Shown: positions 12,180-29,600 of the stretch, piece after piece | Layout of the letters: each line of letters begins with the position of its first letter | How positions within the stretch are numbered: position 1 is the stretch's first letter | From: Deuterostichococcus epilithicus | Lineage: Eukaryota; Chlorophyta; Trebouxiophyceae; Prasiolales; Stichococcaceae | Direction of reading: 5' to 3' | NCBI GenBank assembly: GCA_033439295.1 | Contig: JAVTLE010000011.1 | Coordinates: forward strand, 1,922,082 to 1,986,081 | DNA: 64,000 nucleotides | The notes under the pieces: model-generated | The model's database searches: none | Told to the model about the DNA's origin: nothing | What the model saw: only the letters and a program-made list of their open reading frames with translations | Program-made: the position numbers and the translations under genes

Positions 12180-13075
12180 TCAGGATTTCGAGTCCTCCAC
12201 CGGCAGACCCATCGCCTCCCAGTCCTTGAACCCGCCCGTGACGTTTACCAGGAATTGATAGCCTGCCTGCAGCGACGAACAACCGCCCCTCGCTCTCAAG
12301 GCCCCTTAGCATGTGGCAACGTAGCGGAGCGTGCATGGCATGCAAACACGAGCTAGCTGACGCGAGACGAGCAAATTAAAAAACATGATTTTCCAGACGC
12401 TCGCACCACTTCGAGAGCTTGAGCGGCTTTGGCCGACCGGCCGCCGAGTTGGCAACCCTGGAGCAACAGCTGACATGATGAGCGCCATATTGCAGCAGCA
12501 CCATTTCCAACATCTGTGCACAGGGGCGGCAAGCCAGGGGGAGGGGGCCCACCACGGCAATCTTGTTTTCAGCCGGATTGTTGAAACGAGCCTTCACCTC
12601 CTCCAGGAAATTTGCATTTGGCGTCATGCCTGCCGCCACGTTGTGATCGTGTTTGTTTTGCGGGTTTGAATCGTGTAGATAGCACATAACTGTGACCAGC
12701 CGCTTGGCGCCGCGGGGCAGGTGAAGCGCATGACTGGAGTCTTCATGCCAGGTGCTTACACAGCGCAAGACGCGGGATGGCTAGCTGAGCTGCAGCAACA
12801 TGCAAAATTTCAAAAGGGTCGTCTGGATCGCTCACCGTCCAGGCCTTTGTTCAGAAATGGGATGTTGACGGCTCCGGGGCAGTGTCCGCCTTCAAACTCC
12901 TCCTTTGTCCTGTGCGCGTCAGCCACACCAGGAAGCGCGTTAGCCACACCAGGAAGGCAAGTTCCCGAGTGACGGAACCGTGAAAACTGTGGACTCGCCT
13001 CACGTCCAGGTATGCGCACTGGCCGGTTGAAATTAGGTGTGCAGTCTCAGCCACCCCCAGGTCCGTGACCGGCAT
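12180..13075 (-). CDS. single-domain rhodanese (thiosulfate sulfurtransferase-like), 120 aa
   Basis: Rhodaneses move sulfane sulfur through a persulfide on one cysteine. Five exons join in phase: 12,999-13,075, 12,836-12,909, 12,553-12,629, 12,410-12,457 and 12,180-12,266. The product has the full fold in order: CAYLDVRTKEEFEGGHCPGA near residues 19-38, AVNIPF, the active-site loop with C-Q-L-G-G-R-S near residue 77, and the closing NVTGGFKDWEAMGLPVE, ending DSKS. At 120 aa it is the length of plant single-domain sulfurtransferases such as Arabidopsis STR16. The start is the Met of MPVTDLG; no transit peptide is attached in this model, although the open frame continues upstream. The first intron begins with GC, not GT: no GT donor gives the conserved VRTKEEF junction. 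The GAA/GTGGTG donor of exon 4 was chosen because it gives normal domain spacing. Family call is firm; cellular location is unknown. Confidence 0.92.
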
Positions 13076-13696
13076 CGTGTCAGGTCTCTGGTGTGGAGGC
13101 CGTAATCCGGCCAATGTGGGAGCTCTCGTGCGCGCTGTGACAGAGTGAATTATGGGCTTCGACTGGCAATCCACGTTAAGGAAATAAGCCGTTGCATGCC
13201 CTGCTGCTCGGCGCAATAACGACCTGCGAGCGATGACTTGCGGAGCGAAAATAAGCAGACGGTCGATGCAAAGCCACTCTCCTGCCAGACAGTGCCCCTT
13301 GCAGGTTCTTCTCACTAGGGGCTATGTAACCCCCCTGCTTGGACTGTACGACTGTACGATTACCTGCACGATCTTTCAACATCTTCAAAGAGAAGTGGTG
13401 CGGTTGTTCGCAAGGCCTACCAGGATCTACTTACTCTCAGATCGTGTGTCGAAAGGGTGTCACAGCATCATTCTATTCCTATCAGGGGGGTCCAAACGCT
13501 GTCTCTCTGGGTAATTTGGCATGATGCGGCAGCCTATGCTTGCCTGAACGTCATGATACCCTGCCATGACCGCACAACTGCACGCTGTATGACCTTGAAA
13601 GCCGAACATCCGCGGCCTATGGCTGCAGCCTGTCCACCTCCACATCCAACAAGTGCCGACCAGCGCTCCGCACAAGCGCTTTGGGTCACTAAGAGC
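13076..13696. other. intergenic stretch between rhodanese and Sec61-beta
   Basis: Nothing coding is supported. It should hold the rhodanese promoter and the 3' untranslated region of the Sec61-beta gene, since both neighbours are transcribed leftward. Confidence 0.4.
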
Positions 13697-14646
13697 CTAG
13701 TTGCCGCGAATCTGCATGGCAAAGACCAAGGTCAGCAAGGTGTCGTTGAGTCACATCGGTAAGACGGCAGCAGTGGTATGTGCAGCATTCTCCGGCCGCT
13801 CATAACGAAGGACGCACCTTGCCGATGACGTGCAGGATCGTCACGAAGGCGACGAAGCTGAGGCTCATGATGATGACGATCGTCTGCAGAGTCGCAAGCT
13901 CAATGTTCACAGCCGCGCGAGGCAAGGCTTGGTGCTGCACACAACATCGGCGCCGAGCAGACGCCTTGTGGGCAACATGAGTTGCTACGCAGGTCAAAAT
14001 GACCGCTAGTTGACACGCAGAAAACGGGTGAGCTCACCGGCGAGATCTTGAGGCCAGGAGAGTCGTCTGTGTAGAAGTTGATTCCGCCGCCGCCGCCGCG
14101 CCCGGCCGTTGACCGACCGGTACCTGCGAGTTGGCGAAGGACACTTTCAAGCACCCTTGGGCTAGGACAACCCGGTGACAGATGGACTACGCCATCATCT
14201 GGAGCCTCTGCCCTGCTCATTGGTGCGCATGGCCGTATGATGTGCGATAAGGCGGCCGGCGTGGCATGCATGTGTCAGACGCCACCATGCCACGAAACAG
14301 GCTTCTGGCTCAGCAGGCGACATGCCAACGGATCGGCAGCTGCTGCTCTTCATACGTGTAGGCCATGGTGCACTTGCAAAACGTGATCACAGCAAGTACT
14401 GCAAGGTGAGTGTATGAACAGCACATCAGCCCGTGCAGCCACTGTGCACTGCGTCTGGTGTGCTGTTATGTCAAATGCAGTCTTAACATCTTGGAATAAG
14501 AGCATGCCTGCGCTCCGTTCTGTACCTGCTTTCCTCCTGCCGAGAGTGCCTGTTGGGCCTGTGGGCTTGCCAACCGTGGTCGCGGCACCCGAACCCCGGT
14601 TCACCAGCGTATTCGACTGGCTGGAAGCTCCCGCGGCTCTGGCCAT
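13697..14646 (-). CDS. SEC61B: Sec61 translocon beta subunit, 95 aa
   Basis: Sec61-beta is the small tail-anchored subunit of the ER protein-conducting channel. Four exons join in phase: 14,526-14,646, 14,038-14,123, 13,818-13,883 and 13,697-13,711. The N-terminal 50 residues are Ser/Thr/Gly-rich and cytosolic, as usual for the family. A glycine run then leads into the signature INFYTDDSPGLKISP (family pattern: FYTDDAPGLKISP). One hydrophobic helix, TIVIIMSLSFVAFVTILHVI, follows, then GK and a very short tail IRGN. The last coding exon is only 15 bases long including the stop; it is supported by an acceptor CAG and correct phase. Introns are GT-AG. The gene is divergent from SRP54, with 767 bases between the two start codons. 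Confidence 0.96.
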
Positions 14647-20225
<5,579 letters not shown>

Positions 20226-20649
20226 TGTACCTAGCGCAGTACGCAAAAACTGTCGAGGTGTCGAACAAGTTGTGTGCATAGTGGCGGCAGAGGAGAGTGC
20301 GCATGCATGGCGCAGCCATAAGCTAGTGCAGGCACATTTCTGTGTAACGAACTCAACCCAGAGAATTGTGGCTGCATTCAGCGTCATCGTCGTTGAGTTG
20401 CCAGGGCATCGAGTTGTTGACAGTATTCGAATGCTTCAAGGCCCGACAGCGTACTTGGCCTGTGTGTCGCCTGGATAGTTCCGAACCACTTCACGTCGCC
20501 ATGTAGATACCCAGCTCGCATCACAAGTCCGACCGTATCTGGCATTTCAGTGGCATGACACCAAGCAAGCTGGGTGCGTCTCCTCGGGTGTTTTCAACAC
20601 ACGGCTTTGCGCCGAGCCACATGCCATCCATTTCCAGCGTCCATGCCAT
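20226..20649. other. tail-to-tail intergenic region, SRP54 / DMXL homologue
   Basis: No gene is supported. It should contain both 3' untranslated regions. A TGTAA motif at 20,343-20,347, 118 bases behind the SRP54 stop, is the usual green-algal polyadenylation signal. No matching motif was found for the minus-strand neighbour. Confidence 0.5.
20343..20347 (+). terminator. TGTAA polyadenylation signal of SRP54
   Basis: TGTAA is the standard polyadenylation signal of chlorophyte algae. This copy lies 118 bases behind the SRP54 stop codon. Confidence 0.55.
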
Positions 20650-23600
20650 TCAAGCGGGCGCAAAGGGGAAGAATCGGACTGCGCCGTCCATGCCGCTCAC
20701 CAGCAGCCCATCGTCCACGATCTGCAGGCCTGTGAGAGTTAAATTGCACTGTTGTTACACACGGGCTGCCTGCGAGAAAGTTCCTATCAACAGTGTGTCA
20801 ACAAGGCGCCAGTAGGTGAGGCGCCTCATGCGCCGCAAGACATGACCAGCAGCCCTGAGGAGCAAGCCCGGAGGCCGGAGCGCAGCTCAGGTTTCAGATG
20901 ACCTGTGACCTCGTGGCGGTGGTGCTGCAGCGCGTCCGCGAAGAAGCCGCGGCCTGCGCCCGCACAGCATCAGCATGTGGTGGGGAGGCTCGATGCATTT
21001 CCGGACGCAGCCTCAAGCACTGCCATGTGCCGACAGCCTGCACAGGGCTCCTAGGCAGCCGGGGAGCACGTGACTCTACTGCAGAGGCGCTCTCCAGGCT
21101 CGTGTAGTAAAATCGAAAAGCTATGTACAAGCAAACCCAACACCGCAACTTGTCGGTATTGCACGGGCATGGCACCCTAAACCCTAACTCACCCCGGGAG
21201 TACTGAGATGTGTCCAGCGTCTGCAACAGCGTGCCCCGGCCGGCGCTCCACAGCCGCACAGCGCCATCGCGCCCGCCAGTCGCCAGCAGTGGCCCGCCGC
21301 TGGCGGCACGCCCCGCTGCCAGCGCCGTCACGCCGCCCGGGTGCCGCTCCCGCGCCTCCCACACCGGACGGGCTGCGCAGGCAGGGCTACAGAGTCCAGA
21401 GGCTGGGGCGCCTCTTGCCGGCGGTGGATCCCCCAGCAACAGGCGCCTTGGTGTGGGCAGCTGTCTGACCCAGAGGCCGCGTGCACAGGTGTTCACTTTC
21501 AGTGTAGCTGCGTCTGCACGGCGGTTCCATCAGATGCTGCTCGGCGCAGTGCCGCTCCGGATGAAGCTGGAAGCCGGCTTGGGGGGGGGCAGATGCTCAC
21601 TGCCGGCGCCGGCGCCCAGCGCGCGCACGTCGGTGACCAGGAGGCTGCCCGTCTCGTCTGCGGACGCCAGCAGGCGGCCGCCCGACAGCGATGCCAGCCG
21701 TGTCACCATCACCTGCACGCACAAGGAGCTCTGCTCTGCTCTGCTCTGCTCTGTCCCAGTGTTCGTGGTGGCCTGAACAGCACTTGAGCAGTGCTCTTTG
21801 CGGCGCGGGGTGGATGCCCGGCTCGATTGAAAAAGCACACAGCGACAGCGTCTGTCTCGCATTCTGGGCGGGGCCGCCAGGTGGGAGTCTCGAACAGCGC
21901 TCACGCTTGTGGGGCAGCGGCCGGCATCAACAGCACCTGGTGGCTCAGCAGCGTGGCGATGCAGGCGGATTGCGGCGGCGCGAGCGTGTCCCACAGCGCA
22001 ACGTTGACGCCGCGGCCACCCAGGCCGCCAGCCGCTAGCACGCTGCTGCCGCCGCCCACGAAGGCCACGTCGCAGCCGCGGCGGTGCAGCACCTGCAGCA
22101 CATGCCGTGCACATCAGCGACCCTCCCGCCCAGTAGATCAGGCCGCCTCCGATGTGTCCGCGCTTTGTTGCCCGCACTCGGAACTCGGAGCAGAGTACCT
22201 AGGTGTCCTAGCTGTCAGCGCGCCTGCAAACCACAGCACTGCCACTGCCATTGCCGCGAGGACTCTTCGCAGCGCTGTGAGCACGTCTCGTCAAGCGTTC
22301 GTCCGCCCGCCAAACATGCCGGCAGCGTCCGCGTGTGGCTGATCATGCGGGATGCCAGTCGCCAAGCACTGTGAGAGGTAAAGGGGTTTGGCAGCACCTG
22401 CATGGCCCAGTCTGCGCGGCCAAGGCCGCCACGTCGCGGCGCGTCCAGCCGCCACGTCGCCAGTAAGCCACCCTCGCCGATGGCGGCAAACCGCTCGCCA
22501 CAGCCGCCGTACCGCACCTGCAGGGCGAGACGGCCAGGTGAGCGCTCGCCAGCGCTCCCGAGCCTGCAGGCCCTGTCGGGCTGTGGACTGCTGCCAGCCG
22601 CCTGCGCACTCGTTCCGGGCCTCCGCCATGACACGCCCTCAGAGCGGACGTTGCGAGGCGACATGAGGCGAACCGTTTGTAAACAGGTCGCTTCCATCAT
22701 GTAGAGGTCTTGTCATAATTGGAGACCCTGAGCCTTCAGCCCGATGCACTGCATGCGCACCGAAGCGGGGCGGCCCCAGTGCGGCAGCGCTGCGGCGGTG
22801 GCCGCCCCCCGACCGGCGATCGGCGCGAAGGTCAGCGTCGGGCTCGCCGCCAGCGCGCCAGACCTGGTGTCTGCAGGAGCCAGGCAGCCGTGTCACTCGC
22901 CCTGTCGAGCGGGCTGATCGTGCCAGACCGCACGCGGGAATGTGGCAGCTTCCACCTCACCGTGTAATGTCAGCGCATCCGGCTCGGCGACTTGGCAACT
23001 GGGTTCCGCATGTGTATCGTCAGAATGGTCTGGCCTAGGGCTGGAGTTTCCGAGGACCTGCCTGGCTCGTCGGTGAGGGGCGTGTAGCCTGCAGTCGAGA
23101 CGCTGTCGCCAAAGCGCCAGAGATACACCTCGCCGCCTGCTGAGCCGGACAGGAACAAGGGGCGCGAGGGGTGCGGGTCCAGTGCGTTTGTCAGCACCGC
23201 CGTTGCCGAAGCCTGCACGGCCAGCACTTGCGAGCCGTCATGCCGTGCATATACCAATGCACGCATGCACCAAGAGTTTGGTCAGCGACTGAGCAAACGC
23301 CCCACGAGCTGCCACGAACGTCCTGTGTGTTGCAGCAGGTACAGCCGTCCCATGGTGTGCTCTGGCCTCGTGCGAGGGTCCCGGCCCTAAGGCGGCTGTC
23401 AGGCAGGGCGGCGCACCTGCACATGCGCGAGCGCCGCGGCCACGGGGTCTGAGCGAAGAGCAAGGGAAGGAGAGGTCGCCAGCTGCGGCCGCAGCGGCGA
23501 AGGGTGCTGCTGCTGCTGGTGCCCTGGCTGCTGCTGTCCTGGCTGCTGCTGCTGCGGCTGCTGCGGCGATGGCGCCAGCACCTGAGGCGGCGGCATGGCG

Positions 23601-26600
23601 ACGTCAGGTGACAGGCTGATGCCATCAAGCTGGCGTTGCTGTCATCTTAAGTGTTACAAAGGGTGCCAAGAGGCCCGTACATTGAGCTCCACTGCAGTCA
23701 TCATCTAGCAGTGCCACAAATCATCCGTCCTGAAGGCGCACACTATACCTCCCAGGGGTCGGGCGGCCACCGCACGGCGTCAAACACGCTGTTGACCAGG
23801 CTGCTGAATGCCCAGCCGCGGGGGGTGCCTGCATGATCGCTCAAGAACCCATGTTGCTATGTTTTTTTAACAGAAGTAGAACCGACACCGATGAAGAATC
23901 AATACCTGTGAAGCAGGGCCTTCTGGACACAGTGTTGAACGAGAAATTGTGCCTCGAGGCTGGGGCTGTCTCTGACCAGCTCCGAGCACAAGCAAGGGGG
24001 TCTGGCGGCAGGACGCACCCCCGGGCGACTCGGGCAGTACGGCGTCTGCAGGCGGCAGGACGCGGCCATACAGCAGGCCGCCCGCCGAGCTGGCCGCCGC
24101 GACCGGGCGCACCTCGGCGCCCGAGCCCAGCCCAAAGCTGCCTGCAGCAGGCGGCCAGGCTTCGTCGGCCTCCTGTGCACAGTCCTGCGCATGCGTGTGC
24201 CCTGCAAGCTGCAGTGACCGTGTTCCTAGACCAGGGTGCACCCTCAGACGCACCTGGCACAGCCGCCCACAGCGCCGGACAGGCGGTTGGTGGTCCGACG
24301 GCTGCTGTGAACGATGGGCTCAAGGCCAGACAGCAAGAGGAGCGGCTCAGCAGGGGACCCGGATTCGGCCTTTCAGTTTTGAGTTTGCGGCGGCTCGCGA
24401 TTCAACTCTTACCGTCGTTGGCGGCGGCCAGTGCCGTGAGCCGGCCGTGCGGAGCGCGCAGCACCTCCCAGCTGGCCTCCGCAGCCAACGGCGGTCCGCC
24501 CTGCGCCGATGCGTGCGTGCTGCCGCCTGGAGGAGAGGGAGCACGGAGCCCCTCAGAACAAGTCGCATACAGCGCTTTAGTAATTAGGAATGACTTGTTG
24601 GCGGACCTTGCTGGCATTTCTGCAAAACCAGGAGCTGATGCTCGCTTTGGCGGACCGGGAGTCTACGTGCGCTTGTGCAAGCACGCGCACCAGCAATGCT
24701 GCTGCGGCGGCTGCGAACAGAGGCGCCAGAGGGAGACGGCGGCGGCAGCGGCAGCTCCTGCGCCGGCGACAGCGCCGCCAGCAGCTGCTCCAGATGCCGC
24801 AGCGCACTGCACAGCAGTTGGATGTGGCATCGCGAGTCTGCTGCAACGAACTGACACTTCAAAGCGGTGATTGAGGCGCAAATGTAGGCGGAATGCAGGA
24901 CAGCTGGGAAGTCGAAGCCGTGACCGAGGCGCGGCGGCCGTGTCCCTGTGAACCGATGCGCTGCCGCAACTCACTTAATCCGGCTGGGCAGTATCCACCG
25001 TCACAAGCCTGAACTCCCGGGCGTCGTGTGAGCACCCCGAGCTCAGCTCAGCCGGATCCAATCACCCCGGCACAGCTCTGAATCGTCCCCCGCACCTTCC
25101 GCTGTCGGCGACCAGGCCTGCATCCGCCAGCACAGCCAGCTGCTGCTCGGCGGCAGCGCCCCACCCGCCGCCAGCCCGCAGCTCCGGCGGCAGCCCCGCT
25201 CCTGCGGCGCCGTGCCCCCGCATGCTCAGCGCCTGCAGTACACGTGCATGCGAATCTTGAGAGGGAATAAGTCGACTGCCTCCCTGTCACAGCCGCAGGT
25301 CACAGCCACGCACTCCATGCGATGCGCCGGGATGGCCTGCTGGCCGCATCACCGCCTCGTGGCCGGTGCATGGCAGTCGTGCCATCGCCAGCAACGAGCA
25401 CATTGCGTCTCTGGGCACATGCACAGACGTGGACCGGCACTGTCGACACCTCCAGGAGCGCCGCGGCCGCGAGGCGATGCCGCCAGGACTCCATGGCCGC
25501 TTGCGCCAGCATTCCAGCGGTGCCATCGCCGGGGGGTGCTGTGCCGACTGCCAGGTGCAGCAGCTGCAGCGCCGGCAGCGGCTGGCCCAGCGCGGCTGCG
25601 GCGAATGCCGCACCGGAGGCAAGTGCGACCAGCTGCTGCCTTTGCGCCGGCTCTGCTGCATGGGCAACATGAATGAGCTAGCTGTCCTATAGTGGCGCAA
25701 CGTTGAGATTGGTGCCCTGCTGCCACGACCAGGTAGGCAGGCGGGATGCAAGTTTTTGCATCCCTCCCTTGCAGGATATGCAGTGAGCTGCCACGAAACT
25801 AAGGCTTCCACAACATGCGTGAAGCTGCTGCACACAGTGCTGTTGGAATGTTCAGGTTTCGCATGAGTCCCGCACCCTGCAGCCTGCCGCCCCGGGAGTC
25901 GAGATGCCTCAGCGAGTCCAGCGCTGCCATTGCTTCTGTCAGTGCGGCAGGTCCCGTCGGCAGTGTCGGAGCCGGTGAAGCCGCCAGTGCGGCGCAAGCG
26001 GCGGCTGCTTCGCCGAGCGCCCACTGCAGCACGGCCCGGCCCCAGGCGTCGCTCGCCGCCTCTGCTTTGCAGGCACGCACAGTCGTGCTGAGCTGACAGC
26101 GTTTGAGTCGAGTGAGCTGGCAGCTTCGTCCACCTCCATCGCAAGCCGTACAGAGGCACAGACAGATCCGCTGCAAAGACTGACGCGGAAACTTTGCAAC
26201 CACAAGGCCACATGCAAGGCTCCTCCGAGCTGATCGGAGGAGGCCAGGGTGCAAAGCACCTGGCAGCAGCTCCGATTCGATGACGTGCCGCAGCAGCGGG
26301 CCCGCCGCCGCGCCCGGGGCCGCCGCCGCGTCCGCCGACCCGCCTGCCGCAGACGCGTCCAGCAGCCGCGCCAGGAACAGCGCCAGCTGTGGGTCACCCA
26401 TCTCCCGGGCGCACACGCCCACGGCATCCTTGTGGGCCCCGGCTGCAAGTGAGGCTTAGGGTTCAGGGTGTAGGCTCAGGGTAAGGGCTGCAAGTGAGGG
26501 ACGGGATGTGCACTGTTCCAGCCGCTTCAAGCAGGGCAGGCGAGGCGCATTGTGCATGGCACGTGCACATGCACCCGCAAGTGGAAACGCGTCCTGGGCA

Positions 26601-29600
26601 GCCGAGCACCACACAGCAGGCAATGTTTGCCTGTTACCTCTGGCCGCCTGACCGATTAGAACGAAGCGAGCAGCCGGCGGTCCTGCGGCACATGCCGGTT
26701 TCGCGCCAGTAGCAGGCATGCACGTTCGTCCAGGCAAACACCCCACAGCATTCAAGCACACACCCCGTACCAGGCTGGCACGCAAGCTTGCGGTGCAGCC
26801 CCACACCCCCAGCAGCCTGTGGCGTCTGCACAGCAATGTTGACCCACCGAGCAGAAAGAAGGTGGCGGCCAGCTCCTGCTTGTGCTGGCCCAGAAGCACG
26901 TAGGCGTTCTTGGCGGCGGCTGCCCTGTTGGCCTCGCTGCTGAAGTCGCGTGCCAAAAATTCCGCCAGCTTTGGCGGGCCCCCCATGCGAAACAGCCCTG
27001 GTCGAAGATTCGTAACATAGATGAGATACAGCTTACCGATACCGAGGTGTGTGCAGATCCGGGGAATGGATGAGAAATGATTGCACGTGGTGTTGCTCGC
27101 GCCTCCTGGGACTCGTTCTGAGCATGAGGGTGCGCGTGTGACTGCTCGAGATGTTGCTGCGGCAACAATGCACAGCAACTGCAGCGCCGCCGACCGTGCC
27201 CTCCCTGTCTTCACCCCCAGCTGATCGAGCAAGTGCGCACGAACAGGTCTCCAGCTGCTGCTGTCACGTCAGCGAGTGGCTGGGCAGGAGGCGCGGCCGC
27301 ACCCTGCAGCAGCGACTTCTTGCCGAGCGCGATGTACAGCAGCGCACACGCGTGCGGGTCCCGTCGCTCAGCGTATTGCGCCTTGGCCAGCTCCTCTGCC
27401 TTTGATCTGACGGTGCAACAAATCGGACACGTCAAGTTCTGGCCTTTGATTGAGACACCCATTGTCAGCCCTGCAGAAGCAACCAATGCGATGCCCAACC
27501 AGAAGCAGAATGAATACCAATGGGCCTCCGTAGTTTGATTGACATAGGCAGTCGCTAAGGAGCACGCTCTTCACGCTTGCCGCAACCACAGAACAAACTG
27601 CCCACGGAAGCGAAACGACAGCACTGCAGAAGCCTCAACGAGGGCAGCTCATTGACGTTATGCCCCAACGGAACGCCGTGCCTGAGGAGCTGCGGGTCGC
27701 TAACCCAGAAGCCGGCGCCCACCGCCCGCAGCGCGCGCCAGGTGAGTCGGCCCGCGTCGGGCGGCGCAGACACCGCCGTCGACAGAAAGCTGGGCGCCGG
27801 CATCGCCTTTGGCGCTTCCTTTCGTGCCTCTGGCACCTGCACGGAACACTTGAAAGGCCACATCAGTACACCACACCAGCGTGGCAATTACAAAGATGTA
27901 TTATGGAAGGGGCATGCACGAGGAGCGCTGGTGCAGGTCGCAGTGTCTCCATCCTTCTGGCTGCCGCTGTGCCTTGAAACCGCAGCATGGATGTCCTGTA
28001 AGACGCAAAAATCACCACTGCGGTGCTCACTGCCATGCAGGCAATGGCGGCACCACGCACCAGCGGCAGCAGGCGGTCCAGCAGTGCGCCCTGCGACTGC
28101 GACTGTCCAGCCCACAGCGCTGCGGCGCCGCCCACGCCCGGCTGCAGCCCGGCCGCCGCCAGCCACGCCGCCTGTGCCGGTGCAGAAGCACGTCATCCTG
28201 TGCCCTGCTGCACAGTCAGAGACCTGAGTGCAGCCTCGTACAGCTGGGGGTACTTATCGATGCTCCTGGCATGTGTTGCACTGCGGTGTCAGACCCCGCT
28301 TGAGGAGCACGCTCGGTCGAACACTCCGCACCCGCTGCACGACCCACCCAACCTCAGGGGCCAGGCAGCAGCGCGTATGTACCTGCTGTGCATCACACTG
28401 CGCGGCCGGGTCCTCGTGCTGCAACAGCCCGATCTGGAACGCCAGCGCCGAGCGGCGGCCGGCCGCATCGAGCGCCGCCGCCTTGCCGCCGCCGCCGAAG
28501 CCGCCGCCGCCATTGCTGAGGAACTGCGCCGCCGTGCCGCCGGAGCTGCTGGCTGCGGCACCGAAGTCGGCCGCCAGCTGCGCCAGCGCCAGCACGCGCA
28601 GCGACTGCCGCCGTGTCAGCCCTGGCAGGGCCCGCCCGCCTGATGCATCCCCATCCTCGTCGCTCGCGCCATTGGCTTCAGCCGAGTTACCCGCCTGCGC
28701 GGCTGCATCACCGAGCGAGTGCTGCAACGCAGTCTCTGGTGCATCCAACCGCAGCAACGAGAAGGCTGAGACATCCGCCCGCTGCGCCGGTTCCTGCTTC
28801 CGTTCCTCCGCCCAGCCCAGCTGCTTCCGCAGCGCAGCCAGCTCGGCCGCAGCAAGCGGCACCGCTTCCGGCGGTGGCTGCCGCCGCTTCCGCTGCTGCC
28901 CCTGCTGTGCTGTACCACCGCCACCGCTGGCGACGGCGTTTGCTGACGCTGTTGCCGCAGGGCTGCCCCTTGGCGGCTCTGATGTTCTCCCGGGAGTAGG
29001 CGGCTGCTCGGCTGCATCGCGCGGCAGGTTGCTGCCTGCTGCGCCGTCCATATCACCCATTTGAAAGGCAGACAGGTCCAGCTGACCAGTGTCCAGGGCT
29101 GAGCTGGCCGATGGCCGTGTCGCCAATGGCGGCAGGCTGGGCCCCGGCGCCAAGCCAAATGCCGACATGTCAAGCATGCCGGATGCCAGCGCAGATGGAG
29201 CGGCTGTGGCGCTGGGCTGCGGGGGCTGGGCTGGCTGCTCGGGCTCTGCGCCGAGGCCAAAGGCAGACATGTCGAGCATGCCGCTGTCCAGGGCTGACGG
29301 AGCCGCCGCCGGCTGCTGCTGCTGGGCCGGCGGCTCGGGCTCCGCGCCAAAGCCAAAGGCAGACATGTCGAGCATGCCGCTGTCCAGGGCCGAGGACGCC
29401 CCTTGCTGACCCGCCAGCTGTTGGTGCGGAAGCGGCGGTGGCTGTGGCTCATCAGGCTCGCCACCAAGGCCGAAGGCCGACATGTCAAGCATGCCAGTGT
29501 CCATCGCCGAGGGCTGCTGTTTGTCCGCTCGCTGTTTGGCTGCTGCCTGCTGCTTTGCTGCCGTCGGCGCTGCATGCTCACCGCGCTGCTGCTGGGACCC

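Noticed and set aside
23833-24870. Plus-strand open frame of 345 codons
   Set aside because: It lies antisense to DMXL-homologue exons; long GC-rich shadow frames are expected in this genome and it has no domain.
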